From contig WGMQ01000011.1 in the NCBI GenBank assembly GCA_016125005.1, positions 1 through 64,000 on the forward strand: DNA of 64,000 nt, given 5' to 3'. The translations under genes and the position numbers were made by a program. The notes below the pieces were generated by a model. It had not been told where the DNA came from and made no database searches. It worked only from the letters and a program-made list of their open reading frames with translations. Below are positions 45,180-53,910 of the stretch, one piece after another (position 1 is the first letter of the stretch; every line of letters begins with the position of its first letter). This DNA comes from a bacterium. Its GTDB lineage: Bacteria; Sumerlaeota; Sumerlaeia; SLMS01.

Positions 45180-45854
45180 CTATGTCGCGTCGGAGAACCC
45201 GGCGAGATCAGATTGACCGACACTTCCTACCTGGTGATCGCTGGCCGTCTGCGTTACCAACCCCGAGAGCAGAAGGTCTGTCATCAGGTGCGCCAAGACA
45301 TCTCCGGGCAGACGCCCGGAAGGCGTATACCATCGCGCCATCCAGTTGATTGCGCCCATGAAGGTAAAGATGGCAACTTTGGGGTCTATTTGACGAATAG
45401 TGCCATCCTTAATGCCACCTTCGATGATATCGACCAATGCTTGCTGAAAATCATCACGCGCTTTCACAGCCCTGGCCCGGTCCTGCGGCTTCAGCGCGTC
45501 AATCTCCAGCAAAGCTCCGCAGGCGCCCATCTCGGCCGTCAGCAACAGGATGTATCGACTGAGAATGTTGCCCAGGATCTCGGCTCCGGTCCCGCCTTTC
45601 GACTTCCCGTACTCGAACGCCCGATCGGAAATATCATTGGAAATGCGGTGGAACTCGCCCAGAATGTCCTGCTTGTCGCGGACATAATTGTACAAGGTAC
45701 CCTTGGAGATACCCAGGCTCTTGGCAACGTCATCGAGCGATGTGTTGTGATATCCATGCTTGCTGAAGGCGCTTCCGGCGGCCTTCAGGATCGCGTCGCG
45801 CTTTAGTTGCTGGATATCGTCTTTCGTACCTTGGCGGTTTTTCCAACGTGCCAC
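45180..45854 (-). CDS. TetR-family transcriptional regulator, likely controller of the cluster
   Basis: A 224-residue TetR-type repressor. The N-terminal helix-turn-helix is visible (AILKAAGSAFSKHGYHNTSL, DDVAKSLGISKGTLYNYV, RDKQDIL), followed by an about 150-residue helical ligand-binding domain (WMARWYTPSGRLP near the end). The start chosen is a GTG at 45852-45854 with GGAG six bases upstream, a TTG four codons earlier being possible. It is the only regulator gene in the cluster. A variant of the common operator (45927) lies 73 bases upstream, suggesting weak autoregulation. The likely inducer is a CoA thioester, as for other TetR regulators of acyl-CoA pathways; this is inference. Confidence 0.9.
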   Translation of the reverse strand: MARWKNRQGTKDDIQQLKRDAILKAAGSAFSKHGYHNTSLDDVAKSLGISKGTLYNYVRDKQDILGEFHRISNDISDRAFEYGKSKGGTGAEILGNILSRYILLLTAEMGACGALLEIDALKPQDRARAVKARDDFQQALVDIIEGGIKDGTIRQIDPKVAIFTFMGAINWMARWYTPSGRLPGDVLAHLMTDLLLSGLVTQTASDHQVGSVGQSDLAGFSDAT

Positions 45855-46222
45855 TGGTATCTCCAAGTCCGAACATAAGGCATGCCTGACGCTTCCTTAG
45901 TCGCTCGCATCCCCTTATTCAATATCTGACTTAAGATTCAAACAGGCAGGCTTGCACGTGCACTGCTGACGCCGGACGCTTCTGGCACCTTGCGCGTACA
46001 AGCCGTTTCGTATCCTGCGTCACCACAGATCAGCGAGAACGCCGGAGTTCGAAAGTGGGAGCGGTTCTGGCGACCAACTTCCGGGCTTTCGCTTCTCCGT
46101 TGCCAACGGGCCCAGTCGCATTCACCGGCCCGAGCCAACCCGCCTTCACCCCCCGAATCGCGTTTGGCACAATCAACCGATTGCCGTCTCCAATACGTGC
46201 GCTCAAGTTCGGTTCTCAGAAG
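45855..46222. other. Intergenic region upstream of the TetR gene
   Basis: 368 bases with the imperfect operator at 45927; no gene is supported. Confidence 0.55.
45927..45940. promoter_or_regulatory. Imperfect TetR-type operator TGACTTAAGATTCA
   Basis: One half-site is exact (TGACT); the other is ATTCA instead of AGTCA. It lies 73 bases before the TetR gene start. Confidence 0.6.
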
Positions 46223-47215
46223 CTAACTTGCCAGACGATCCGGATCGGCGCGAGCCCCGAAGATCTTATCGCGATTGCTGGCATGCTGTCGGGCTATCGA
46301 GCCCGCCCGCCGCATAGCCGCGATGTATTCGCGCTCCAGCCTCTCGGCCAGGGCGCGAACTGTCAGGATCTCCGTCGATCCGCCGACTCCCTGCCCGGCG
46401 GACCAATAGTCGCGCCAAACCTTCGGAGTAATCTCTCTCATGACGTCAAGGCTGCGGACCGAATTTTCGGAGACCTTGAACTTCTTCAAGGTCTGCCCCA
46501 AGAAACTTGCGCCCATCCCGGAGACTTCATCCGTGTAGACGATATCGGTGATGTTCGAATCGAGGATCATCTGCTTGTGACCTTGGGAGGTCATGCATTC
46601 GACCGTCGGCACGAAACACGTTCCCATGGACACCAGATCCGCGCCGGCGACGATCGCTCCGGCTACCGATTGACCATCGCTTATCCCGCCAGCAAGGATG
46701 AGAGCCTTGTCCTGCAGGACCGCTCGAAGCTCGGCCATGAAGGCAAACGGATTGTAGGAACCCGAATGGCCGCCCGCGCCGTGGGTAACGGCAATCACCG
46801 CATCGACATTGGCTTCCACGGCCTTCTGCGCGTGGCGAATTGTGGTTGCGTCGTGAAAGACCAAACCACCATAGGCGTGCACGGCATCGGTGACTTCGCG
46901 GGTGATGCGTATTGTCGTGATGACGATCGGCAGCTGATATTTGATGGCTGCCTGGAGATCAGGCCCAAATCGCGGATTGGTATCGTGGGGTGTGAACTGT
47001 GCGCCAAAAGGGGCGCAGTCCTTGCCGTCGAGTCGTTGCCGGATTTCCCTTAGCCATTGCTCGAAACCTTCGGCCGTTCGCTGATTCAGCTCCGGAAAGG
47101 TTCCGATGAGGCCAGCTTTGCAGCTTTCGACGACCATGTCGGGGCCGGAGCCCAGGAAAAGCGGCGACACCATCGCTGGTATACGCAGCCGACCCTTGAG
47201 TTGGTCAATATCCAT
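46223..47215 (-). CDS. Nitronate monooxygenase-family flavoprotein (NPD type)
   Basis: A 330-residue FMN TIM-barrel enzyme. Seen are RIPAMVSPLFLGSGPDMVVE, GLIGTFPELNQRT, FGAQFTPHDTN, VIAVTHGAGGHSG and the FMN-phosphate motif LILAGGISDGQSVAGAIVAG followed by DLVSMGTCF. The ATG at 47213-47215 is chosen because MDIDQLKGRLRIP begins the conserved part; the frame is open almost 150 codons upstream as antisense of the thiolase gene. Members of this fold oxidise nitronates, but others act on acyl-CoA or ring substrates in steroid and acid catabolism. Third gene of the leftward operon (synthetase, thiolase, this). Confidence 0.9.
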   Translation of the reverse strand: MDIDQLKGRLRIPAMVSPLFLGSGPDMVVESCKAGLIGTFPELNQRTAEGFEQWLREIRQRLDGKDCAPFGAQFTPHDTNPRFGPDLQAAIKYQLPIVITTIRITREVTDAVHAYGGLVFHDATTIRHAQKAVEANVDAVIAVTHGAGGHSGSYNPFAFMAELRAVLQDKALILAGGISDGQSVAGAIVAGADLVSMGTCFVPTVECMTSQGHKQMILDSNITDIVYTDEVSGMGASFLGQTLKKFKVSENSVRSLDVMREITPKVWRDYWSAGQGVGGSTEILTVRALAERLEREYIAAMRRAGSIARQHASNRDKIFGARADPDRLAS

Positions 47216-47330
47216 CTGCGGTCTTTCAACTCCACCGGATTGTGTCGCCCAACGACACATTGCTTCGTCCTGAGGCTTCGAGGCATCCGGCCGAGGAAAG
47301 CTGCCGGATGCCTCGATGACCGGCTTTCGA

Positions 47331-48578
47331 CTAGGCGGCGTTGCGCTCGAAGATGCCGATGTGAGCAACCGCTTCCTCATAGCCCCAGAGGCCGCCGCCG
47401 TTTTCCTGCACTGCAATGCGCGCATTTTCGACCTGGCGCGGGCCGCATTCGCCGCGCAACTGCTGCACCAGTTCGAAAATCTGGCCGATGCCCGTTGCTC
47501 CGATGGGATGGCCCTTGGATTCCAGGCCGCCTGAGGGATTGATCGGCACACGTCCACCGATTGTCGTGGCGCCACTTGTCGCGAAATGGCCAGATTCACC
47601 GGGCTCGCACAGGCCGAGATTGGCACTCTGAACAAGCTCGCCGATCGCGGTCGCGTCATGCACCTCGACTACGTTCACGTCCTTCGGATCGACGCCAGCC
47701 TTCTCATAGGCCTGTTTGGCGGCAATGCGGGTAATGTGATTATCGAGATCGTCGCCCTCGCGCGCGGTGGCGGAGCGCATGACGCTGGCTCTGACCTTCA
47801 CGGCCCGGGACGCGTCGACACCCAGCCGCTTGAGCGCGGAAGCCGTGCAAAGGATCGCGGCAGCCGCACCATCGGATATCGGGGCGCACATGGGGAGGGT
47901 CAGCGGATAGGCGATGGGGCGGCCGGCCAAGACTTCGTCCGCCGTCATCGCCTTACGGTACTGGGCCTTGTCGTTGTGGACGGCATGGGTGTGGTTCTTG
48001 GCGGAAACGTAAGCCATCTCTTTCTGTGTCACGCCATGCATTCGCATCAACTGCCTGCCGATGCCGGCATAGACATCCATGAAGACGCTGTAAGGCTGGT
48101 TTGACATCGTGCCGGGGGGCGGCTCGATCCCCTTGCCCAGCGCGATCAGGCGTTCGGCGTTTTCCTTGGGCGTGTGGACGTCCCAACCGGAATCGAAGAT
48201 GCCGAACATCTTCACCTTGTCTTCGTCGTACATCTTCTCGGCGCCGACAGCGAGGGCGACGTCCCCTTCTCCCGCCCGCAAATGTGTCACCGCAAGATTG
48301 AATGCGGTCGATGCGGTCGCGCAGGCGTTCTCCACATTGACCACCGGAATTCCCTCCAGGCCCTCGGGCAGCAGGGCAATCTGGCCGCGCACGCAGGTCT
48401 GTCCCTCCATATATCCCTGAACCGAATTGCCAAAGAACGCCGCGTCGATCCTCGCCTTATCGATGCCGGAATCTGCCAAGGCATCGTTGAGCGACCAACT
48501 GACGAGTTGCTTGACACTTTTTTCCAGATGGCGCCCGAAGTGGGTCATCCCCACGCCAATGATGTAAACGTCTTCCAT
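47331..48578 (-). CDS. Thiolase-family protein (SCP-x/acetyl-CoA acetyltransferase-like)
   Basis: A 415-residue thiolase fold protein. The nucleophile Cys86 lies in VNVENACATASTAF, and the C-terminal GGLESKGHPIGATGIGQ carries the general-base His; VVEVHDATAIGEL replaces the second NEAF-type motif, as in SCP-x-like thiolases. The start ATG at 48576-48578 has GGAG eight bases upstream. Such enzymes cleave 3-ketoacyl-CoAs, often branched or ring-derived. A second Cys near the end (the CxG of biosynthetic thiolases) is not obvious. In operon between the acyl-CoA synthetase and the NPD-family gene. Confidence 0.9.
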   Translation of the reverse strand: MEDVYIIGVGMTHFGRHLEKSVKQLVSWSLNDALADSGIDKARIDAAFFGNSVQGYMEGQTCVRGQIALLPEGLEGIPVVNVENACATASTAFNLAVTHLRAGEGDVALAVGAEKMYDEDKVKMFGIFDSGWDVHTPKENAERLIALGKGIEPPPGTMSNQPYSVFMDVYAGIGRQLMRMHGVTQKEMAYVSAKNHTHAVHNDKAQYRKAMTADEVLAGRPIAYPLTLPMCAPISDGAAAAILCTASALKRLGVDASRAVKVRASVMRSATAREGDDLDNHITRIAAKQAYEKAGVDPKDVNVVEVHDATAIGELVQSANLGLCEPGESGHFATSGATTIGGRVPINPSGGLESKGHPIGATGIGQIFELVQQLRGECGPRQVENARIAVQENGGGLWGYEEAVAHIGIFERNAA

Positions 48579-48596
48579 CCCAAATTCTCCTGAACC

Positions 48597-48703
48597 AGAG
48601 CATATTCCCAAAAAGTTGGTCGACTTTTCGGATAAGAACATGCGTGAAAAACAAATCGTTAGAGCGGGTCTCGCGACACTGTGTTCGCGAAACCCGCTCT
48701 AGA
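48597..48703 (-). repeat. RIME-like palindromic intergenic repeat, copy 2
   Basis: 107 bases, the reverse complement of the element at 34530-34638 with about ten differences; same hairpins, TCTAGA at one end (48698-48703). Its first bases provide the TAG stop of the acyl-CoA synthetase gene (48699-48701). It separates that gene from the thiolase. Confidence 0.88.
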
Positions 48704-50252
48704 CCGAGCGCCAGTGGCCCTGCCAATATTTGTCGCGGACCACGCGCCTCAACAGTTTTCCGACGGCGCTTCGGGGAAGTTCTTCCCAGAACTCGACGCT
48801 TTTCGGCGTCTTCATTCCGCCAAGTTGAGCCCGGCAATGCGCCTGCACCTCTTCTTCGGTTGATCGCTGACCGGCCTTGAGCTGAACGACGGCCTTGACG
48901 GCCTCACCCCATTTTTCATGGGGAACGCCGACCACCACGCAGTCGAGAACGCCCGGCAACTCGTAGATCACCTTCTCGATCTCGGAGGGAAAGATGTTGA
49001 ACGCACCACTGACGATCATGTCCTTCTTCCGGTCGACGATGGTTATGAAGCCGGCTTCGTCCATGATCCCGATGTCGGTCGTGTGATGAAAACCGTGCTG
49101 GGACACTTCCCTTGTTGCGTCCGGGTTCTTGTAATACCCAACCATCTGCGACGCGATTCGAACAACGATCTCGCCGCGCTGGCCGCGCGGAAGTATGTTG
49201 CCTTCGTCGTCCATGATTTCGACGTGCGCATATTCCGCTGGCTTTCCCGCGGAACGCAGAACTGACTCGTCGAATGAGCCGTCCGGCCGGATATAGTCTT
49301 CAGGCCTCTTGACTGTGACCATCATGTTGGTTTCGGACTGAGCGTAACCCTCCCAGAGGACCGGTCCGAACAGCTTTACCGCCTCTTTGAATTTTTCGGG
49401 TGCGGTGGGAGCGGAGCCTGTAAGGCACATCCTCAGCGAGGAGAAATCGACCTTCTCGACCCCTGGATGAACCAGGAGTACATTGATCAAGGTCGGCGGC
49501 AGGAACAGATGCGTGATCTTTTCCTTCTCGATCAGTCGCAACACTTCGTCGGGATCGAAGCCGGTCATGACGATGTTGGCGCCAGCGCTGGAATAAAAGG
49601 ATAGCGCGAACATACCAGCAGCATGAGACAGCGGCGCAATCGACAGGAGGCGTGCCCCTTCCTCGGTCCGATAACACCGGATCTGGTTGAGCATGCATTG
49701 TTCGAGCCCGTAATGCGTATGTACCGCACCTTTTGAGGGGCCTGTCGTGCCGCCGGTCGGCACGAGGCAAGCAATACCCGCCAGGTTCACCGGTTTGTAG
49801 GGGAATTCCTCGAAATTGCCCTCCAGCCAGCTTTCCAGGCTTGGCCCTTCCTTGGAGATCGCGTCGACGCAGATCCAGGTATGGACCTTGCTTTCGATGG
49901 ACTTCAGTTGACCGACTTCGTTCTCATACTTGCTGTGGAAGAAGACCAATTCGCAATCCATGAAGTCGAGCACCTGGGCATTGGCGGCTACCGCGTTGCG
50001 GTCATGCACGCCCATCCAGGCAAAGTCTGCCCGGTTGATGCCCAGTTGCAGCATGGAAACACGGGGATCGTTCGAACTGTAGATGCCAACCGCGGCCCCG
50101 GGAGTCAGTTTTTCTACGCGGCTCAACGCGGTCGCGATGGCGTGCACGGTCTTGCGCGCTTCGCCATACGTGATGCGCCAGTCACCAAACACAGCGAACT
50201 CGGCATCCGGACTGTATGCCGCGGTTCTCTCGAAATAGTCAGCTATCCTCAA
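48699..50252 (-). CDS. Acyl-CoA synthetase (AMP-forming), paralogue 1
   Basis: A 517-residue ANL-superfamily ligase that activates a carboxylic acid with ATP and CoA. Motifs: PTGGTTGPSKGAVHTH (P-loop), GYAQSETNMM, DRKKDMIVSGAFNIFPSEIE and the catalytic Lys in GKLLRRVVRDKYW. The start is a TTG at 50250-50252 with GGGAGG five bases upstream; the product then begins RIADYFERTAAYSPD like its paralogue at 56625 and has exactly the same length. The stop is contributed by the intergenic repeat. First gene of the leftward operon under the operator at 50409. Confidence 0.92.
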   Translation of the reverse strand: MRIADYFERTAAYSPDAEFAVFGDWRITYGEARKTVHAIATALSRVEKLTPGAAVGIYSSNDPRVSMLQLGINRADFAWMGVHDRNAVAANAQVLDFMDCELVFFHSKYENEVGQLKSIESKVHTWICVDAISKEGPSLESWLEGNFEEFPYKPVNLAGIACLVPTGGTTGPSKGAVHTHYGLEQCMLNQIRCYRTEEGARLLSIAPLSHAAGMFALSFYSSAGANIVMTGFDPDEVLRLIEKEKITHLFLPPTLINVLLVHPGVEKVDFSSLRMCLTGSAPTAPEKFKEAVKLFGPVLWEGYAQSETNMMVTVKRPEDYIRPDGSFDESVLRSAGKPAEYAHVEIMDDEGNILPRGQRGEIVVRIASQMVGYYKNPDATREVSQHGFHHTTDIGIMDEAGFITIVDRKKDMIVSGAFNIFPSEIEKVIYELPGVLDCVVVGVPHEKWGEAVKAVVQLKAGQRSTEEEVQAHCRAQLGGMKTPKSVEFWEELPRSAVGKLLRRVVRDKYWQGHWRSV

Positions 50253-50408
50253 AATTTCCTCCCAAGCCAAGGATGGCACCTGTTCGATCGGCCCCGAACA
50301 TTCCCCTCAGCGACAGCAATCGTCTACGCCGCCCGCCCAGAGCCGGCATACTGCAGAGCACGCCTGTCCGCGCCAGCAGCCACCCTGGCACGTACTCGTC
50401 GCAAAAAA

Positions 50409-50422
50409 TGACTTCAAAGTCA
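50409..50422. promoter_or_regulatory. TetR-type operator TGACTTCAAAGTCA
   Basis: Exact half-sites; 156 bases upstream of acyl-CoA synthetase 1, expected to control the leftward synthetase-thiolase-NPD operon. Confidence 0.75.
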
Positions 50423-50891
50423 ATCTTGAATTATGCCGGTGCCGACCTTCGGGACAGCATGTGAGGAGCGTTTCACGCATTGGACCGACTCGCTCGCGAA
50501 CCCGCCCGTGACCGGAGTGTCGGGTTCCCTTTACCGGCATATGCAGCCAAAGCGGCGATATGGATGCGTTGTCCGCGGGCACATTCATGACCAGTCACAA
50601 CCACACCGCGGACCGATCCTCCTCCTGGTGATGTGCAGAGCTCGTTTGCGCCAGGGCGGATGGTCGTCCGGTCGGTAGATGCGGGTGGATAGCCCTCTGT
50701 GGAAAATCAGGTCCTTGGCCTTCCGCCTGTATGGCGCGCCCCCTCCGTGTCCGGGCGGGCTGCGCCAGAACCACATCCTCAAGCACCGTTTGTTCCATCG
50801 GCCGGGGCCAAGCGGCGCTGAACCGGGCCCGCTCCTTGTGCCTGAGCGAAGACGACTGTCAAATCAAATGTGACCACTTGGTTTCATATAT

Positions 50892-50905
50892 TGACTCTAT
50901 CGTCA
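50892..50905. promoter_or_regulatory. TetR-type operator TGACTCTATCGTCA
   Basis: One exact half-site (TGACT), the other CGTCA; 45 bases upstream of the substrate-binding-protein start. A TTGACT at 50891 could double as a -35 element. Confidence 0.65.
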
Positions 50906-50950
50906 GAATATTCTAGCGATCTCCAGGAGAGGAACATGCGGGAGGAAAGC

Positions 50951-52120
50951 ATGAAGGCGAATAGACGGACATTCATCCTGGGCTTGTCGAGCGCGGCCAT
51001 CTTGCCCACCTTGGCACTGGGGCAATCGGACTCTCGGGAGATCCTCATTGGCACCACCGGCCCGTTGAGCGGCCCGGCAGCCGTTTACGGCAATGTGCTT
51101 GTCGGGATGGAAGCCTATTTCCAGATGATCAACGACGCGGGCGGCATCAACGGGCGAAAGGTCCGGCTGATCATCGCCGACGACGCATTCACGCCGAACC
51201 GTACGCTTGAACAGACGCGAAAGCTGGTCGAGTCGGAGAAGGTGCTTTTCATGCTCGGGCAGGTGGGCTCGAGCCCCGCCCTCGCTGCCAGGCAGTACCT
51301 CAATGACGCCAAGGTTCCACAACTCTTCGTGGGCTCGGGCGCGCCTACATGGCTCGACGACATCGAGAAATTCCCCTGGAGCCTCGCTGTCCAGCCCTCT
51401 TATGTGGACGAAGGTCGGTCCATTGCGGCGCACATTCTTGCGGAAAACCCCGACGCAAAGGTCGGCGTTCTTTTCCAGAACGACGACGCGGGGCGCGGAT
51501 ACGCTCGTGGGCTTCGCGAAGGACTCAGTGCGCATCCGGGAATGATTGTCGGGGAGCAGACGACGGAGACCACCGAGCCAACCGTGGACTCTCAGGTGAT
51601 CTCGCTGCATTCCACCGGTGCGGACGTTCTGGTCAGCTTCACTATTCCGCGGGCGACTTCGCAGGTCATCCGTCGCTCCAGTGATCTCGATTGGAAGCCC
51701 CAGATCTACGTGGGCAGCGTTTCCACCTCCATTCAGCAGGCGTTCGTTCCTGCTGGGCTCGACCGTTCGACCGGCATCATCGGCGTCGCCTACATGAAGG
51801 AGATGCTCGATTCCGCCTGGGAGAAGGATGAAGGCGTGCAGTCGATGGTGGCATTGATGAAGAAGTACAAGCCCCAGGTGGCGCTGGAGCTACCCGCCGC
51901 CCTGGGGCTCACCATGGGCATGCTCGGCGCCGAGGTGATCCGCCTTTGCGGCAACGATCTCACGCGGGAGAACCTTGTCGAGCAGACTGCCAACCTCGAT
52001 GTGACACCGCCGCTTCTGCTACCGGGACTGACCGTCAAGACCACACCCGAGAAGCGGGCCATAATGAGCAAGGTGGCGCTCCAGCAATTCGATGGGACTG
52101 GCTGGAAACTCATGTCGTAG
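50951..52120 (+). CDS. ABC transporter substrate-binding protein, importer 2
   Basis: A 389-residue type-I periplasmic binding protein. The N-terminus MKANRRTFILGLSSAAILP has a twin-arginine-like signal (NRRTFI), so export may be by Tat. The mature part begins EILIGTTGPLSGPAAVYGN, with NDAGGINGRKVRLII and EQTRKLVESEKVLFM, homologous to the two binding proteins at 37924 and 39610 but clearly diverged. Two good starts exist: ATG 50951 (GGAGG, five bases) and ATG 50936 (AGGAG, six bases). Leads an operon running to 58178. Confidence 0.92.
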   Translation: MKANRRTFILGLSSAAILPTLALGQSDSREILIGTTGPLSGPAAVYGNVLVGMEAYFQMINDAGGINGRKVRLIIADDAFTPNRTLEQTRKLVESEKVLFMLGQVGSSPALAARQYLNDAKVPQLFVGSGAPTWLDDIEKFPWSLAVQPSYVDEGRSIAAHILAENPDAKVGVLFQNDDAGRGYARGLREGLSAHPGMIVGEQTTETTEPTVDSQVISLHSTGADVLVSFTIPRATSQVIRRSSDLDWKPQIYVGSVSTSIQQAFVPAGLDRSTGIIGVAYMKEMLDSAWEKDEGVQSMVALMKKYKPQVALELPAALGLTMGMLGAEVIRLCGNDLTRENLVEQTANLDVTPPLLLPGLTVKTTPEKRAIMSKVALQQFDGTGWKLMS

Positions 52121-52325
52121 ACGCGGCGCGGGCCGCCGGATGGTCGGAACGCAGCAAGTTCACTGAACCGTTCGGCAACCCAATCGCACCGTCGTCACTC
52201 GGAGTCGGATCTGCCGATCTGACATCTGCAACTTCATTCCGGTCTCCACCCTCCCAAGCACAACGGACCGGACCTGCCGGGGACAAGGGTTGATCCCCGG
52301 CAGGAGGCGTGTTGACCATGGGATA

Positions 52326-52339
52326 TGACTTGTGAGTCA
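52326..52339. promoter_or_regulatory. TetR-type operator TGACTTGTGAGTCA overlapping the next start codon
   Basis: Exact half-sites. The GTG start of the ATPase gene (52332-52334) lies inside the palindrome, so a bound regulator would cover the start region. It may provide a second control point within the operon. Confidence 0.7.
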
Positions 52340-53180
52340 GACTTTAGCAAAAGAAGCTCATGCTCTGACGCCTCCCGCTTTTTCGGACGGCGTCTCCAAT
52401 CTGGGCGCGTCGGATGCACCGCATCTCGACATCCGGGGGCTGACGGTGCGGTTTGGTGGCATCACTGCCCTGGACGACGTGTCCTTCGCGGTCGAGCGTG
52501 GAACGATCTGCGGCCTGATCGGACCCAATGGCGCTGGAAAGACCACCTGCTTCAATTGCATCAGCGGGGTCTATCAATCGAGCGCAGGGACCGTCGCGCT
52601 CGCCGGTCGGCAACTGACGGGAATGAAGCGTCATGCGATTGCGCGCGCTGGCGTCGGGCGGACGTTTCAGAACCTTGCATTGTTCCCCTCGATGACGGTC
52701 AGGCAAAACGTCATGGTTGGCGGTCATGCGTCTGGCCGGGGCGGTTTCCTTGCCTCCATGTTCAAGCTTCCGGATGTGCGCCGTTCCGAGGCCGAAATCG
52801 AGGCCCGCGCGGAAGCGCTTCTGAAAAGATTCGGCCTCGGGCAGGTTGCGGCCGCGCGCATCGATTCACTGCCATTTCCGACCCTGAAGCGGGTCGAACT
52901 GGCGCGAGCGCTGGCAGGCTTTCCATCGCTGCTGATCCTCGATGAGCCCGCTGCCGGTTTGACCCACGAGGAAGTGGACGAACTCGCAACTCAGATCCAG
53001 CGCCTGCGCGACGAAGATGGAATTACTGTGCTCCTGGTTGAGCACCACATGAACCTCGTAATGCGTATTTCGGACAGGGTCGTCGTCCTCAACTTCGGAC
53101 GGAAAATTGCCGATGGCCTCCCCGCCCACGTCCGTACCGACCCCGCGGTCATGACCGCCTATCTTGGGGACGACAAGTGA
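52332..53180 (+). CDS. ABC transporter ATP-binding protein (LivG type), importer 2
   Basis: A 282-residue LivG-type nucleotide-binding subunit: Walker A GPNGAGKTTCFN, LPFPTLKRVELARAL as signature, Walker B LLILDEPAAGLTHEE, and LVEHHMNLVMR. The GTG start at 52332 lies within an operator palindrome and has only a weak ribosome site; the first about 30 residues look disordered, so a start further down cannot be excluded. The stop overlaps the LivF gene start (GTGA). Confidence 0.92.
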   Translation: MSQTLAKEAHALTPPAFSDGVSNLGASDAPHLDIRGLTVRFGGITALDDVSFAVERGTICGLIGPNGAGKTTCFNCISGVYQSSAGTVALAGRQLTGMKRHAIARAGVGRTFQNLALFPSMTVRQNVMVGGHASGRGGFLASMFKLPDVRRSEAEIEARAEALLKRFGLGQVAAARIDSLPFPTLKRVELARALAGFPSLLILDEPAAGLTHEEVDELATQIQRLRDEDGITVLLVEHHMNLVMRISDRVVVLNFGRKIADGLPAHVRTDPAVMTAYLGDDK

Positions 53181-53893
53181 GCGCATTACTGGAACTGCAG
53201 GGCGTGAAGGCCTGGTACGGCGCGGTCCAGGCGCTGCGTGCAATCGATCTGGTTGTCGAGGAAGGGGGCGTAACCACCCTGATCGGCGCGAATGGCGCGG
53301 GCAAAACCACGACTCTGCGCGCCATCTACAATGTTCTGGTGCGCCGGGAGGGATCGATCAGCTTCAACGGCCGGTCGATCCTCGGGATGAGCGCCAACGA
53401 CATCGTTCGTCTGGGGATCGGACACGTGCCAGATGGACGTGGCACCTTCTCGCGGCTGTCGGTCGAGCAGAACCTGCAACTTGGCGGTCATGTGCTTCGC
53501 AGCCGAAAGGCGGTGCAGGAAGGGATGCGCCGGATCTACGGCCTGTTTCCCATCCTTCAGGAACGCCGGCTCCAACAGGCGGGGACGCTGTCTGGGGGCG
53601 AACAACAGATGCTCGCGATCGGCAGGGCGCTCATGCCCAGGCCGAAGCTCATCCTGTTGGACGAGCCATCGTTTGGATTGGCGCCACTGATCGTGACAGG
53701 GATCTTCGACACCCTGCGGCAGATCCGTCATCAGGAGGGCGTCAGCGTACTGCTCGTCGAGCAGAATGTGAATCTTGCGCTGGCCCTGGCGGATCAGGCC
53801 TGTCTCATCGAGTCGGGGCGCGTGGTGAAGAACTGCAGCGCAGAGACGATGCGCAACGACGATACCGTCAAGCACGTCTACCTGGGAATCTAG
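53177..53893 (+). CDS. ABC transporter ATP-binding protein (LivF type), importer 2
   Basis: A 238-residue LivF-type nucleotide-binding subunit: Walker A GANGAGKTTTLRA, signature LSGGEQQMLAIGRAL, Walker B LILLDEPSFGLAP. The GTG start at 53177 overlaps the previous stop, giving coupling with the LivG subunit. The segment GHVPDGRGTFSRLS matches the corresponding part of importer 1. Confidence 0.94.
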   Translation: MSALLELQGVKAWYGAVQALRAIDLVVEEGGVTTLIGANGAGKTTTLRAIYNVLVRREGSISFNGRSILGMSANDIVRLGIGHVPDGRGTFSRLSVEQNLQLGGHVLRSRKAVQEGMRRIYGLFPILQERRLQQAGTLSGGEQQMLAIGRALMPRPKLILLDEPSFGLAPLIVTGIFDTLRQIRHQEGVSVLLVEQNVNLALALADQACLIESGRVVKNCSAETMRNDDTVKHVYLGI

Positions 53894-53910
53894 GCGCACC
53901 GGAGACACAC

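Larger units (their letters stand above)
50253..50950. other. Divergent control region without a gene
   Basis: 698 bases between acyl-CoA synthetase 1 (leftward) and substrate-binding protein 3 (rightward). It holds two operators, at 50409 and 50892. Translations across it look like chance frames. Confidence 0.65.

Noticed and set aside
46055..47053. Long rightward frame over the NPD-family gene
   Set aside because: It is the antisense of a gene with clear motifs; high GC creates long antisense frames throughout the window.
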